DNA of 64,000 bases, taken from NCBI GenBank assembly GCA_963921825.1, contig OY997588.1, positions 81,287,043 to 81,351,042 of the forward strand, given 5' to 3'. Within the stretch, counting starts at the first letter, position 1. The number at the start of each line of letters is the position of its first letter. Below are positions 24,881 through 38,000 of the stretch, piece after piece. Below the pieces are notes generated by a model, which was not told where the DNA came from, searched no databases, and was given only the letters and a program-made list of their open reading frames with translations. The position numbers were made by a program, and so were the translations under genes. Source of the stretch: Erodium maritimum (Eukaryota > Streptophyta > Magnoliopsida > Geraniales > Geraniaceae).

Positions 24881-25802
24881 ACCAGGGCAGTTCGCCCTTC
24901 TTCAACCTCCAGCTCCTTTTCTCCGAAAAACCACCTTTAAACCCCAAATTTTACCCCTTCCAACTACCAAAATAGTCCAAATCCTTCAATACTCCTCTAC
25001 CCATGGTAGGAATCAACAAATAAGCAAGTTTCTAATGATTTAACAAATCAAAACCAACTTAAAAGCTCCAACAAACTTAGGATTTCTCACAAAAACACAA
25101 CAAAGCTTCTTATCAACAACATCTCCCACCATTTCTACTCAAACCCAACAACATCTAGCAATTTCACCCAAAACCCATGAAAAGAGATGAAGGGAAATGA
25201 GGATTAGAGAGTTCCATTACCTCTAGAAGAGTGAGATGAAGAAGATGGTAAGGATTTTGAGAAGGGATGGCTAGAGGAAGACTTCAAGTGGCCTCATTTT
25301 CCTTGTTTCTTCTTCAAAGCTCAATGGGAGCTCTTCTCCCTTGCTCCTCCTTCAATTTTCGGCTACACCACAAGAAATGAGTTGGTTTTGCTCTTCCAAA
25401 CTCAAATAATACCTAGATGTATCAAATGACTAAAAGCCCTTGAGCTAGAATCCCGTGTAGAAGCTTTTGGGAGGGTAAAATGGTCCAAGACCACTCCCCT
25501 CTCTCCTTTCCAACCAAAAAGGGACAAGTGTCCAAGTAGGTTATTTAGTTTTCCAAAATAATTTCCAGCGCAATTAAATAATGCTTTTAGTCGATAAAAA
25601 GTCTCGTTTTGACCAAAATTGACTTTCTCCAACATTATACTCAAACGAAAGGAATTTCTCCCCTTAAGCCAACCGTGATTATGGTTAAGTCGTTTGGGTT
25701 CCGGAAAAGTCCCGAGTGACTTCTTGAGTCATCAGTTGACTTTCCGGTAGCAAGTCAAACTTGCTTGAAAAGCCGCCGGTTCGACCGAAAGCGGGTCTTA
25801 CA

Positions 25803-27873
25803 TCGACGGTTCGTCCAGGACTTCTCACGTCTGGCAGCGCCGATAACTGCCTTGACACGCAAGGGAGCGGAGTTTGTGTGGACTGATGAGTATGAGCACT
25901 CATTTGCCGAGCTGAAGGCTCGTTTGACTACCGCACCCGTGTTGATAGTGCCGGAGCGCGGGATCGGTTATGACGTGTATTGTGACGCGTCTGGTGACGG
26001 ATTGGGGTGTGTGTTGATGTAGTCCGGGAAGGTAGTTGCATATGGCTCGAGACAATTGAAGATACATGAGCGCAACTACCCTACCCATGACCTAGAGTTG
26101 GCAGCGGTTGTCATTACGATGAAGAGTTGGAGGCACTATTTGTATGGAGAGCGATTCCGGGTATTTTCGGATCACAAGAGCCTTAAGTATATCTTCTCCC
26201 AGCGTGACTTGAACATGCGCCAGAGACGATGGATGGAGCTGTTGGAGGAGTACGACTTCGAGCTACTCTACCATCCAGGCAAGACGAACGTCGTCGCCGA
26301 TGCCCTGGGTAGGAAGTCGACTCACTGTCTTGCTAGTATATCTGTCCGAGAGTGGGACATGATGGAGGAGCTGAGCACGTTTCGGCTCGAGCTTGATGAG
26401 ATCACCGATGGCGTGGCCATGTGTTCGTTGGTGGCGCAGCCCACCCTAGTTGCCCGTGTGCTGGAGGCACAGGCCGGAGATGCCGAGACAGCAGAGATCC
26501 GAGAGAGGGTGATCATCGGTGTTGACACCGAGGGCTGGGAGCAGGGTACTGATCTGGGTCTACGATACCGAGGAGGGCTGTTTGTGCCGCGTGGTATTAG
26601 AGATGATGTGTTGAGAGAGTCTCATCACTCCCGTCTTTTTGTGCACCCGGGGGGGACCAAGATGTATCGAGATATCAGACGGCAGTTATGGTGTTGTGGG
26701 AGGCGTAGAGCAGTTACAGAGTTCGTTTCGAGATGCCTCACTAGTCAACAAGTGAAGGCCGAGCATCAGCATCCCGCCGGCTTACTACAGTCGTTACCGA
26801 TCGCAGAGTGGAAATGGGAGCACGTCACGATGGACTTCGTGAGTGGCGTGCCGAGGTTGCGGAGAGGGCATGACGCAATTTGGGTAGTGGTCGATCGACT
26901 GACCAAGTCGGCACACTTCTTGGCCATGAGGATGACGGATACGGTGGACACTTTGAGCCGGTTGTATGTTCGGGAGATCATCCGTCTTCACGGGGTTTCG
27001 GTGTCGATTGTGTCCGACAAAGATCCGCGTTTCACCCCCAGGTTCTGGGAGAGCTTACAGAGAGTGTTGGGGACCGAGGTCTTGCTTAGTGCAGCGTATC
27101 ACCCACATACCGACGGTCAGTCAGAGCGCATTATTCAGATACTGGAGGATATGCTGCGAGCATGTGTGTTGGACTTCCGAGGGTCATGGGATGACCACTT
27201 ACCATTAGCGGAGTTTGCCTACAACAACAACTTCCAGGCCAGTATTGGGATGTCACCGTTTGAGGCGTTGTATTGTAGGCCGTCAAGATCGCCCGTATGT
27301 TGGGCAGAGGTGGGAGACCGGAGTCTACCTGGTCCGGAGATTGTCCAGGAGATGACCGAGAAAGTCGCACTGATTCGGGATCGGTTGAGGACCGCGCAGA
27401 GTCGTCAGAAGAGTTATGCGGATAGATGGCGCAGACCTCTTGAGTTTTCGGTCGATGACCATGTGTTTCTGAGGGTGAGCCCGAACAAGGGACTAAAACG
27501 GTTCAACCGTGGCGGAGGCAAGTTAGCCCCACGGTTTATCGGACCTTTCGAGATCTTGATCAGAGTTGGAGTTGTTGCCTATCGCCTTGCACTACCACCG
27601 CAGCTCGGGAACGTGCATAACGTCTTCCATGTATCCCAGTAGCGGAAGTACACTGTGGACCCCTCCCACGTGATTGAGTGGACGGACATCGAGGTGGCGG
27701 AGGGTGTTTCGTATGAGGAGCAGCCAGTTAGGATTCTGGATAGGCGAGAGAAGGCTTTGCGTGGCAGGACTATCCCATTGGTACATGTACAGTGGAAGCA
27801 CCACGAAGCAGAGTCGACCTTGGAGCGCGAGGTTGAGGTTCGTGCGAAGTACCCCAGCCTGTTCGACCTTTGA
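25803..27873 (+). pseudogene. E1 RNase H, integrase and chromodomain, right of E2
   Basis: It continues E1 pol after the second tcgac. RNase H ([23 protein letters not shown]) lies at about 25950-26320. Integrase follows with HHSRLFVHPGG, a zinc-binding cysteine pair (CLTSQQ in this copy), DFVSGVPRLRRGHD and YHPHTDGQSER, up to about 27640. The chromodomain tail (SYEEQPVRILDRREK, HHEAESTLEREVE) lies at 27690-27873. One open stretch of 528 residues survives over RNase H and integrase. The element as a whole is broken. Confidence 0.9.
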
Positions 27874-27910
27874 GGTACGTCTGTTTTAAATTTCGAGGAA
27901 AAGATTCTTT

Positions 27911-27920
27911 TAAAGGGGGT
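27911..27920 (+). other. E1 polypurine tract
   Basis: Purine run AAAGGGGG a few bases before the 3' LTR. Confidence 0.85.
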
Positions 27921-28827
27921 AGATTGTAAGAACCGCCCCCGGTCGATCCCGGTCAAACTAAAGGTTTTAGGCGAAAGTTGACTTTTGGCCGGAAAAGTCA
28001 ACCGAGGACTCCAGGAGTCATGCAGAACCTTTCTGGGGACCAAAAAGCTTAGCCGTCATTACGGTTAGTTAAGTTAGGCCGTTTCCTTTCAATTGACTGT
28101 GATTGTGGAAAAGTCAACTGTCGGGCAATTTCGGGTCAAATATCCATTATTTAAGGACCAAAATTAATTAATTAAAGGTGCTGAGAATTAATTGGGTTAG
28201 AGTGGTCCCCACTATGGACACATATCCATAGTGACTTGGATGAGAAGAAACAAGGGAAAAAAGACCCATATGACCTTGAAATTGGTCTTGAGGAGCTTTT
28301 GGGCATTAAGGACAATTGGATCACTACACTATTAGGTTAAAGGGAGCCTTGGGTGTGCATTTCAGCCCATTTGGAGAGAGCTGGCCGAAATTGTCAGGAG
28401 AGAGCTGGCCGAAAAAGCTCCCATGGAAGCTTGAAGGAGAAGTAAGGGGAAAGAGAAGACTTTCTGCCCATTCCTATCTCAAATCACCTCCCAAATCTCT
28501 TCTTCTTTATTTATTCTTCATTACCAAGGTGAATATCTAATCTATTTTCATTTATATTGATTTTGATTCATGGGTTTTGAAGAAAAAAGATGAACAATGG
28601 TTGGGTTTTGGAGTTTGGTGTTTGGATGATAAATTTTAGGGGAGAAATGATGTTAGATGATTGATTTTGTTGAGTTTTGTGGAGTTTTGATGGAAACCCA
28701 TGATGGGTGTTGAAGGAGAGACGTTTTAGGTTCTGTTTTGAAGATTTGGGAGGTCATCAATGGGGGTTTTTGGGTTATTTTCGTGAAAATCGCGGCTAGA
28801 GGAAGAAGAAGGCGGAACATTGCTGAA

Positions 28828-28961
28828 CCGTCACGGATCCGTGACGGGAACCGTGATGGAGACGTCACGGCTCCGTGAGGGAGACCGTGACGGCGTCAGT
28901 CACGGCTCTGTGAGGAGAACCGTGACGGCGCAGCCCACGGATTCGTGACCAGATCCGTGGC
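28828..28961 (+). repeat. TCACGG palindrome array in E1 3' LTR
   Basis: Same array as at 1951-2084, with the TCACGGATCCGTGA palindrome kept. Confidence 0.7.
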
Positions 28962-30266
28962 AGACCTGAATTGAACCTTTTGGGCCCTTGTTGTTGAATT
29001 TCGAGTAATTGGAACGGTTATCCATAACCGGGTCCTTTTGGAGTTAATTGGGAATGTTTTCCTCGTTAAACCTTTGCGAATTACTCTTGATTCTCTTTTT
29101 GTTTTGTGATCCAAGACTTCGGACCCGAACTCGGAGGAGGAGGAGACGCTTGGACTTCGTGACGAGACGGAGGGGAAGCTAGCCAGGTCGTGAGCAACTA
29201 GGAGTTGAGGGTTGATCACTTTTGAGGTAAGGAACGTAGCGAATACCGGTTTGATTACGGAAAGTTACTAGTATGCTTTTAAGATAATAATAATAACCGG
29301 AAAGGTCCTACTTTGCATATATGTTGTGATTCACTAGAATAACTGCTTTCAATTACAATAAAAAACGGAAGAGTCTTAGTTCGCATATAGGATGTGATTC
29401 ACTAGAATAATCGCTTTCAATTCTTGGGAAATTGTCGTGCTGGTAGAATGGCCATGACGAGCCATAGGTTGTGTGCTGATTGAAATGCCATGATCCTTGA
29501 TTGAGATGCATGATGTGTGACTTAGTGGCGATAAGATTAAGGAACGTGTTACGTTATACTCGGTGTAGCATGTTGTGGCTATGTGTGGGCAAGTGTGCCG
29601 TGATTGATGTGATGTGAATCATTGGTTGTGATATGATCGGGTGAGTGATAGACTGATGTGTTATGATTGTGGTGAGTGGGCACGGTTCGCATACCGTGGT
29701 CGAATTATGTCATTGTGATGCGTGTTATTCTCTTGATGTGTGTTCCAAGATGAGGTGTGTCCGGTATGATACCTACACTGAGAGAGTACGCCGGTGTAGG
29801 GTATCAAGAACGAGGATGGTGTGATCATTGCCCCGATGCTATGTGGTCCGGGAAGTGTACGACCGAGGTATGTGCCGGTCCGTTATGCTTGAGGCCTCGA
29901 GTCTAGGTGACAGGAAGACATCCGACTGATTGTATTGCCGGTCAGGTATGTTACCCCGAGTCTCCGTGACGGGAAGATGTCGGGACCGATGCTCTGTGTT
30001 CCGGTACGATATAATTGGGACAAGCTGTGATAGCCGGTGATGTTGGTAACGGTTGTACTACGTTACGTGTTGTTTTGCTGTGTGTTCTGTGCGTACTGGT
30101 TGGCTATGTGCGTTGTTTTATATGTGATTGTGGTCTTGCGAGAGTGATTGGTGGTTGGTACTTGTCTCGTGGGCGTTGTTGATAGTTATGCTTTGCTAGT
30201 ATGCCCTAATTGGACGGTTACTCGTGGTGGTGAACTGATGTTCATAACCTTAACTAGTTTTCCTAC

Positions 30267-30280
30267 TGAGCGAAAGCTCA
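30267..30280 (+). other. LTR hairpin, E1 3' LTR (loop GAAA)
   Basis: TGAGC-GAAA-GCTCA, a complete stem with a GNRA loop. Confidence 0.65.
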
Positions 30281-30561
30281 CCCCTTACCTTGTTGTCTTT
30301 CATGTTTTGAGCGGGATTTGTACTATCTGGATGCTCGATGCTTGGGAGCTAGCGAGGGTCCTAGGCTAGCTTGTCTAGAGACGTACTGTTTATCTTTTAC
30401 TGAACCCTTTTACTGTGTGTTTTTACCGAGCTGTTGATTCGTGTTGTTATTTGGAGATTTAAATTATTATTTGAGACTCGTTTTGGTATTAAATCGTTTT
30501 ATTTATTATTTATTTAAGTTCACGTCTCGAGTCCGGTCAAAACCGGATTTGGGGTGCGACA

Positions 30562-30566
30562 AGGAT
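30562..30566. other. Target duplication aggat, right of E1
   Basis: Second copy of the bases at 1043-1047. E0 pol continues from here. Confidence 0.95.
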
Positions 30567-31782
30567 ACTCTCTCGGGACACGACATGCCCGAGGAACTTC
30601 ACCTCGGCGAGCCAAAACTCGCACTTCTCCAGGTTGCCGTACAACTGGTGAGTGCGCAATAATGTCAAAACTGTCCTTAAGTGCTCCTCATGCGCCTCCT
30701 CACTCGGCGAGTAAATCAGAATGTCGTCCCCAATCAGCACGACGAACTGGTCCAGGTACGATCGGAAAATACCGTTCATCAGGTCCATGAACGCTGCAGG
30801 CGCGTTCGTCAACCCGAACGGCATCACTAGGAACTTGTAGTGTCCGTACCGAGTCCGGAATGCGGTCTTCGTCATATCCTCCTCCCAAACTCTCAACTGA
30901 TGATACCCTGATCTTAGATCAATCTTCGAGAAGCACTTCGCTCCTCTTAGCTAATTGAACAAGTCATCGATCCTCAGCATCGGGTAGCGGTTCTTCACCG
31001 TGACCCGGTTCAACTTCCTTTAGTCATGAACATCCTCAGTGTTCCACCCTTCTTCTTCACGAAGAGGGCGGGTGCTCCCCAGGGTGAGGCCCTCGGACGG
31101 ATGAATCCCTTCTCTTGAAGTTCCTCGAGTTATCGCTTCAGCTTGACCAACTCGGCTGGTGCAAACCGATACGGGGCCATAGATATCGGCATCGTTCCAG
31201 GGATCAAGTCGATCCTAAACTCCAACTCGCGCGCCGACGGTAATCCTGACAGCTCCTCCGGAGAGACCTCCTGGAACTCACATACCACTCTCGGCAGCTC
31301 TCTACCATGCACGGTCTTCGTCTCATCTCCCACGGTCAATGTTGACAGGAGTACTCCGCTCCTACTGCCCAAGACGCAAGCGAGATCGTATCGCCCGAGA
31401 CCACTATCACCTGCCGTCGATAGAAATCGATCGACGCTCGATACCTCGCGACCCAGTCCATCCCCAAGATCACGTCGAATGTCGTCATGTCCAAAACAAG
31501 TAAATCACCAACAAAAGGGAAATCAACCACTCCGATCTCACATGCACGACATACGGTATTTAAGACCACATCTCCCGTAACCGGGGTATCAAGACATAAG
31601 GGTAGACTCAACGTCTCTACCCTTAACCCCAAAGAATCAGCAAAAGTAGAAGAGATGAAAGAATGTGAAGAGCCAGTATCAAATAAGAAAGACGCCCAAG
31701 AATTATAAAGCAAGCACGTACCCTGAGTGGTCTCATGACCGGAGTGGCGTCCCTCTCCTCGGGAGTTAGTGACACCATACAC
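30567..31782 (-). pseudogene. E0 protease and reverse transcriptase, N-terminal part
   Basis: Minus-strand segments show the protease region ([29 protein letters not shown]) at about 31340-31740. RT follows from about 31370 down to 30567 ([45 protein letters not shown]). It joins 1-1042 on the far side of E1. Fossil with several breaks. Confidence 0.85.
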
Positions 31783-32328
31783 CTGACCCTACTGAGCCGG
31801 CGGTCCTCCTCTCGGGGGTGGTGGAAGGGTCATCTGCTGAGGAGCCCTCGGCTGATGTCTCTGTGCTGGTGCGCTCGGCGCCTGGCGTGGAGGTCTCGGA
31901 GTCTGTGTCTGACGCGGGCGGACAGAGGGTGCCTGGCAGTGCTGCGCCTGCTGAGGTCTCGGCGTTGGCGCTCCTCCAACCCGGGCAAGACATGCGAAAG
32001 AGAGGTGTCCCAGTCGGCCGCACTAGTAGCATGTCCTCTCATCGGCGCGCGGTCTCTCTCCGAACCTCGGCGGGCGATCTGCAGCTCCTCTACTCTTCGG
32101 GCAATATCTGGCCAAGTGGCCCAACTAACTGCACAAGGGGCACAACTGTGCTACTGGGGCAGGTCCAACGGACGCTACTACTCTGTCTCGGCGCACCCCA
32201 CCAGACTGGTCCTGTGGCTGGAAGGATCCTGAGGTCCTCTGCCTCCTCGGAACGCGGCCCTCAGACGGCCTCAGAAAGCAACTCGGCCTCGTCCTGCTCT
32301 CCCGAGCTCTGGCGGTCTCTCGAAAGTG
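31783..32328 (-). pseudogene. E0 gag, C-terminal part up to E4
   Basis: The minus strand shows the basic gag C-terminus (KRHFRETARARESRTRP) and knuckle remnants (VAQLCPLC), matching the same stretch of E4 gag. The frame meets E4 at 32333. Broken. Confidence 0.75.
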
Positions 32329-32333
32329 CCGCT
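32329..32333. other. Target duplication ccgct, left of E4
   Basis: ccgct precedes TGTCACG of E4 and recurs at 44110-44114. Confidence 0.95.
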
Positions 32334-32617
32334 TGTCACGCCCCAAATCCGGTTATCGCCCGGACTCGAGGCATGACGGGTAAGAGAAGACAATAAAACA
32401 AAGAAACAATATTAAATCTCGAAAATCTCCAGTGAGTACTCCAATCCATAACCTTAAGTACAGTATAAGTAACCCTCAGGGGGTGTAGTAATAAGTTTTT
32501 ACCAAACTGTTTTTAAATAAAGGAAATAAACATGAAGTCTCTATGAACCCACACCGAGAAGCGCCCAAGCTTCTACTCCTCAATCAAGCCTGTAGACACA
32601 ACATCAAAACAAAGGGG

Positions 32618-32631
32618 TGAGCTCACGCTCA
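32618..32631 (-). other. LTR hairpin, E4 3' LTR (sense loop GTGA)
   Basis: Sense strand TGAGC-GTGA-GCTCA. The loop differs from E1 and E2 yet stays within GNRA. Confidence 0.65.
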
Positions 32632-32954
32632 GTAGGGAAAACGCATGACAAGGTAGACCTTACTCGAACAAGATCAACAATAAAGTTAACAGAAAATAAC
32701 TTAACAAAACAAGGGTAATAAGTAAACAAATCAATGCCGTGGCACATGAAGTCACCACCCTCCGATCCACATGATGTGTCCTCTCGGATTCTCCCTCAAA
32801 TCCAGAGGAGACGCATAACATTGAGGCGACCGGAAACAACCCTTCGGGGCGCTTATCATCGGGATTCTCAGAAACGTCTCCAAAGGATTTTATGTCATTG
32901 GGAACCCAGGGCCATACTCCCGTAGGAGCGCACACGTGGGCAATTTAATAAATA

Positions 32955-33070
32955 ACCAATATATCATCCCACACCGGACTCCCCAACGGTGTAGGTACCA
33001 TACCATAACAACAATCAACTCTATCTCACCCTACATCGGACTCCTCAACGGTGTAGGTACCATATCGTAT
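32955..33070 (-). repeat. Two units of the 62-bp type repeat in E4 3' LTR
   Basis: Two copies of a block with CAACGGTGTAGGTACCATA, related to the four-unit array of the solo LTR E5 at 46423-46662. Confidence 0.8.
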
Positions 33071-33984
33071 CAACCATAATTCCATAACATCTTAGCAACA
33101 CGCTTACCGAAACTTAACACCAACCAATCCAACCACAGTTAAACCACTAACACACATAGTTCACCCATCACCAATTCCCCATAGCACACAGTACACAAAT
33201 CACTAGATCGATTCACACCAATTACACAATTCCAACTTACCGTCACTTACCAGTTTCGAACCACCGGGGCATCGATCACCTGATTGCACCGCTCGGTACA
33301 ACCAGTCATACTCGATACCCCCAACAACCAACCAAATAAATCAAGTAATCATTCGAATACAATCAACGAGCAAATACGAGTATGATCAAATAAATCATAA
33401 AGCCTCCAAAAGAGCATTCAAGCATGCAATTTCGCTAGTTTCATTAGACTCTTTAGCCTATCCACTAAGCAATCAACAACCAAGCATGTGATCCTATCAC
33501 GCAACTAATCCGAGGGCTTTGCCAAGGCTCCTCTACCAGACAATCATATCCCAAGTATTGAAAAGCGATTTACACTAGTGATTGGCATCCTAATCGGTCA
33601 CCACTAGACTCTCCGGTTATTAGCAATTGAAAGATGATTAAGCTAGTTATTCGCATACTATATGCATATCTAGGACCTTTTCCAATTTTATTAGCCTAGC
33701 ATGCATACTAGGCATCGTAAACGAGAGGTTAAGGCTTTCCCTACCTCAAGGTCCTCCTCGTCAACGCTTTGGTGAAGTCCGGTGATCACCACCTCGCTCT
33801 TCCCTCGGGCCTCGGTGTGATCCTTGCTCCTCTAGCTCGATCCCCAAAGTCTTGGACACAAAGAAACACTAATTAGGTTCCACTTAAACAGTAAGAAAGA
33901 CCCCCAAAACCCTTCCAAAGTTCATCTCAAAACCAAGGTGTAAACACTTCGAAAAATCCCCAAGAAACCCTCACTCTGGTGGGT

Positions 33985-34117
33985 CGCGGATCTGGTCACG
34001 GATCCGTGATGGCAACCCTCACGGTCACCGTCACAGAGCCGTGACGAGTGCCGTCACGGACTCCCTCACGGAGCCGTGACGTCGCCCGTCACGGGATCCG
34101 TCACGGATCCGTGACGC
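33985..34117 (-). repeat. TCACGG palindrome array in E4 3' LTR
   Basis: Alternating half-sites with TCACGGATCCGTGA near both ends. Confidence 0.7.
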
Positions 34118-35005
34118 ACCAGGGCAGTTTCGCCCTTCTTCAACCTCCAGCTCCAAAACTCCGAAAATCTACCTTCAAACCCAGAAATTTCCCCAAGCCA
34201 ACCCCCAAAACAGTCCAAATCCATCATTACTCCTCTACCCATGGTAGGAATCAATACACAAACAAGTTTTCCAATGATTCATCAAATCAAACCCACTTCA
34301 AAAACTCCAAACCACCATTGATTTCTCCACAAAAACTTCACCAAGCTCTTCATCAGCACCAACTCCCATCATTTCTACTTAACCCAACATCATCTAGCCA
34401 TTTTTTTCACCCAAAACCCAAGGAAAATAGATGAAGAGAAAAGATGAGTAGAGAGTTCCATTACCTCTAGAATGTGAGGATGAAGAGGATGCTAGTGTTT
34501 TTGAGGGTGGAAGGCTAGAGGATGACTCCAAATGGTTCCTTCTTCTTAGATTCTCCTTCAAGCTTCCATGGGAGCTCTTCTCCCTTTCTTCCTCTCCAAT
34601 TTTCAGCTACAACAATGCAAATAGGAAATGATTTTGCTTCTCCAACACATATAATACCTAAATGTTGCAATGACTTAAAGGCCCTTGAGCTAGAAACCCA
34701 TGTAGGAGCTTTTGGGAAGGTAAAAGGGACAATAACTATCCCTTTTTCTCTCATTCAACCAAAATAGGACAAGTGTCCCTCTAGCTCATTTAATTTCCCC
34801 ACTTAAATTCCAACACTTTTAAAAATTGAAGCTTTAGTCGATATGAAGTCTCGTTTTGACCAAAATTGACTTTATGCAATATTATATTCAAATGAAAGGG
34901 TTTTCTTCCCTGAAGCCAACCGTGATAATGGCTACTTCGTTTGAGTTCCGGAGAAGTCCCGAGTGACTTCCGGAGTTACCGGTTCGACCGGAAGCGGGTC
35001 TTACA

Positions 35006-35022
35006 ATCCACCCCCCTTAAAG
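35006..35022 (-). other. E4 polypurine tract
   Basis: The minus strand carries AAGGGGGGTGGAT next to the 3' LTR. Confidence 0.8.
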
Positions 35023-35039
35023 AAATTTCGTCCCCGAAA

Positions 35040-38000
35040 TTAAAAGCAAGATACCTCAATGTCGAACAGGTGGGGATACTTCACGCGGATCTCATCCTCG
35101 CGCTCCCAAGTGGATTCTGCTCCCTGATGTCCCCACTGTACTAGTACCAGCGGAATCGTCTTGTTCTGCAGGGTCTTCTCCTTCGTACCCAAAATCTCAA
35201 CGGGCTGCTCCTCAAAGGTGACATCATCTGCCATCTCGATGTCTGACCACTCAATGATGTGCGAAGGGTCTGCTATGTACTTCCGCAGCTGGGACACATG
35301 GAAAACGTTGTGCACGTTCCCAAGCTGCGGCGGCAAGGCCAACCGATAGGCCACAGCTCGAATCTTCTCTAACACATCAAAAGGTCCGATGAACCGCAGT
35401 GCCAGCTTGCCTCCGCTGCGGTTAAACCGCACAAGACCCTTCCTCGGGCTCACTCTCAGAAACACATGCTCCCCGACCATGAACTCAAGTGGTCTACGAC
35501 GCCTGTCGGCGTAGCTCTTCTGTCGACTCTGTGCGGTCTTTAGCCGCTCTCTAATCAAAGTGACTTTCTCGGTCGTCTCCCTAATCATGTCTGGCCCGAG
35601 TAAGCTCCTGTCACCAACTTCAGCCCAACACACCGGTGATCTGCAAGGTCTGCCATACAAGGACTCAAATGGTGCCATACCTATACTAGACTGGTAACTG
35701 TTGTTGTAGGCAAACTCTGCCAACGGCAAATGATCTTCCCATGACCCCTGAAAGTCAAGCACACACGCTCGGAGCATGTCCTCTAAAATCTGAATGGTGC
35801 GCTCTGACTGTCCATCTGTCTCGGGATGGTAAGCTGTACTCAACAGTACCTCAGTGCCCAAGGCCTTCTGTAGACTCTTCCAGAACCTGGATGTGAAACG
35901 GGGGTCTCTATCCGATACTACTGATACAGGCACACCGTGTAAACGAATAATCTCTCTGACATACAAGCGAGCCAACATGTCCACAGAATCCGTCATCCTC
36001 ATACCCAAAAAGTGGGCCGATTTGGTCAGTCGATCGACCACCACCCAAACAGCGTCATGCCCCTTCGACGATCTGGGCAACCCACACACAAAATCCATAG
36101 TCACGTGCTCCCATTTCCACTCAGTGATCGGTAAGGGCTGTAACAAGCCTGCGGGACGCATGTGCTCGGCCTTTACCTGTTGGCAGGTAAGGCATCTAGA
36201 AACGAAATCTGCCACTGCCCCACGCATCCCACTCCACCAAAACTGTCGTCGCATGTCTCTATACATCTTGTTGCCACCGGGGTGTACAACTAGACGGGAG
36301 TGGTGGCACTCACGCAGCACAGTGTCTCTGCACTCACTGGGTACAAACAGTCGTCCTCTAACGCGGATACCCTGATCGGTGCCCAATTCCCAACCCTCGA
36401 GCTCAACTCCATCCATCAACTTCTGCCGAATCCCTGCTGTCTCGGCGTCCTCAGCCTGTGCCTCTAGCACCCGAGCAAAGAGCGTGGGCTGAGCCACTAA
36501 GGCGCACAAGGCCATACTCTCTGTGACCTCCTCCAACTCTAGTCTAAATAGACTCAACTGCTCCAGCATGTCCCACTCTCGGACTGCTATGCTGGCCACG
36601 TAGTGACTCGACTTCCTGCTCAAAGCGTCGGCGACCACGTTCACCTTGCCCGGATGATAAAGCAACTCGAAGTCATACTCTTCCAGTAGCTCCATCCACC
36701 GCCTTTGGCGCATGTTCAGATCACGCTGCGAGAAGATATACTTGAGGCTCTTGTGGTCTGAAAATACTCTGAACTGCTCACCATACAGGTAATGTCTCCA
36801 ACTCTTCAGCGCAAATGCTACCGCTGCCAACTCGAGATCATGAGTGGGATAGTTGCGCTCATGCACCTTCAACTGCCTCGAGCCGTAAGCAACCACCTTT
36901 CCACCCTGCATCAGAACACAACCTAACCCTTCGCCGGAGGCGTCACAATACACGTCATAGCCCACTCCCCGGTCTGGAACGATCAGCACTGGGGCGGTAG
37001 TCAACCGAGTCTTTAGCTCGCAAAAAGCACGCTCACACTCATCCGTCCAAATGTACTCCGCCCCTTTGCGGGTCAAAGCTGTCATAGGTGCTGCAAAGCG
37101 AGAGAAGTCCTGAACGAAGCGCCGGTAATAGCCTGCCAACCCGAGGAAACTCCGAATCTCAAATACACTGCTGGGTCTCGCCCACTTCGACACTGCCTCG
37201 ACCTTGGTTGGGTCGACCAAGATGCCCTCCCGAGATACCACGTGCCCGAGGAATTTCACCTCTGCGAGCCAAAATTCGCACTTCTCCAGATTGCCGTACA
37301 ACTGGTGAGCGCATAAGAGTGTCAAAACGGTACGCAGATGCTCTGCGTGCGCCTCCTCACTGGGCGAGTAGATCAAGATATCATCGACGAAGACTACCAC
37401 GAACTGGTCTAGATAAGGTCTGAAGATGCCATTCATCAGGTCCATAAAGGCGGCCGGTGCGTTCGTCAAACCGAACGGCATCACCAGAAATTCGAAATGT
37501 CCATAACGAGTACGGAACGCTGTCTTCTCTACGTCCTCAGCCCGGACTCTCAGCTGGTAGTACCCCGATCGAAGGTCGATCTTCGAGAAGTACTTTGCTC
37601 CCCTCAGCTGGTCGAATAAATCATCAATCCTAGGCATCGGGTAGCGGTTCTTCACCGTCACCCGGTTCAGCTTCCTGTAATCTATACACATCCTCAAGGC
37701 TCCACCCTTCTTCTTCACGAAGAGGGCGGGCGCTCCCCACGGAGATACGCTCGGTCGGATGAATCCCTTCTGCTGCAGTTCCTCAAGCTGTCGCTTAAGT
37801 TCGACCAACTCGGCTGGTGCGAACCGATACGGCGTCATCGAGATCGGCGCCGTACCCGGGATCAGATCGATCCTGAACTCCACCTCTCGCGCTGGTGGCA
37901 AGCCTGATAGTTCCTCCGGGAAGACCTCCGGGAACTCCCGCACTACCCTCGGTAACTCAGTGCTACTCCGTACAACCTCTGCCTCAAAACCTGTGGTCAA

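Larger units (their letters stand above)
7060..25802 (-). mobile_element. E2: Ty3/gypsy Tekay-type chromovirus inserted in E1, itself split by copia E3
   Basis: On the minus strand the order is 5' LTR (23852-25802), primer site, leader, gag, pol, polypurine tract and 3' LTR (7060-8986). E3 lies in the leader at 14911-23366. A perfect tcgac duplication flanks the whole. Without E3 the element is about 10.3 kb. The LTRs differ by roughly 1-2% by eye plus a short indel, suggesting about half a million to one million years at the rate assumed for E1. Pol is open over 1243 residues. Gag has about two breaks, so the copy is nearly whole but broken. Confidence 0.95.
23852..25802 (-). repeat. E2 5' LTR (1951 bp)
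   Basis: Partner of 7060-8986, about 24 bp longer. It carries the same hairpin and palindrome array. Confidence 0.93.
1048..30561 (+). mobile_element. E1: Ty3/gypsy Tekay-type chromovirus inserted in E0 pol, itself split by E2
   Basis: The element runs TG..CA with LTRs at 1048-3515 and 27925-30561, an initiator-Met primer site after the 5' LTR, a polypurine tract before the 3' LTR, and gag, protease, RT, RNase H, integrase and chromodomain in order. E2 interrupts it at 7060-25802. The aggat target duplication flanks it. The LTR pair differs by roughly 5% by eye, with some indels. At an assumed 1.3e-8 substitutions per site per year this is about two million years. It is broken, with about five or more breaks in the coding region. 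Confidence 0.95.
27925..30561 (+). repeat. E1 3' LTR (2637 bp)
   Basis: From TGTAAG to GCGACA, followed by aggat. It carries the palindrome array at 28828-28961 and the hairpin at 30267-30280. Divergence from the 5' LTR is highest in the first 200 bp. Confidence 0.93.
32334..35005 (-). repeat. E4 3' LTR (2672 bp)
   Basis: From TGTCACG to CTTACA. It holds the hairpin at 32618-32631, two 62-bp type units near 32955-33070, a segment of about 0.65 kb missing from E2 LTRs (about 33310-33980) and the palindrome array. Confidence 0.95.

Noticed and set aside
34048-34434. 128-residue frame over the palindrome array, repeated at 43152-43538 and in part at 7995-8228
   Set aside because: It lies antisense in Tekay LTRs and its similarity between copies is simply LTR identity.
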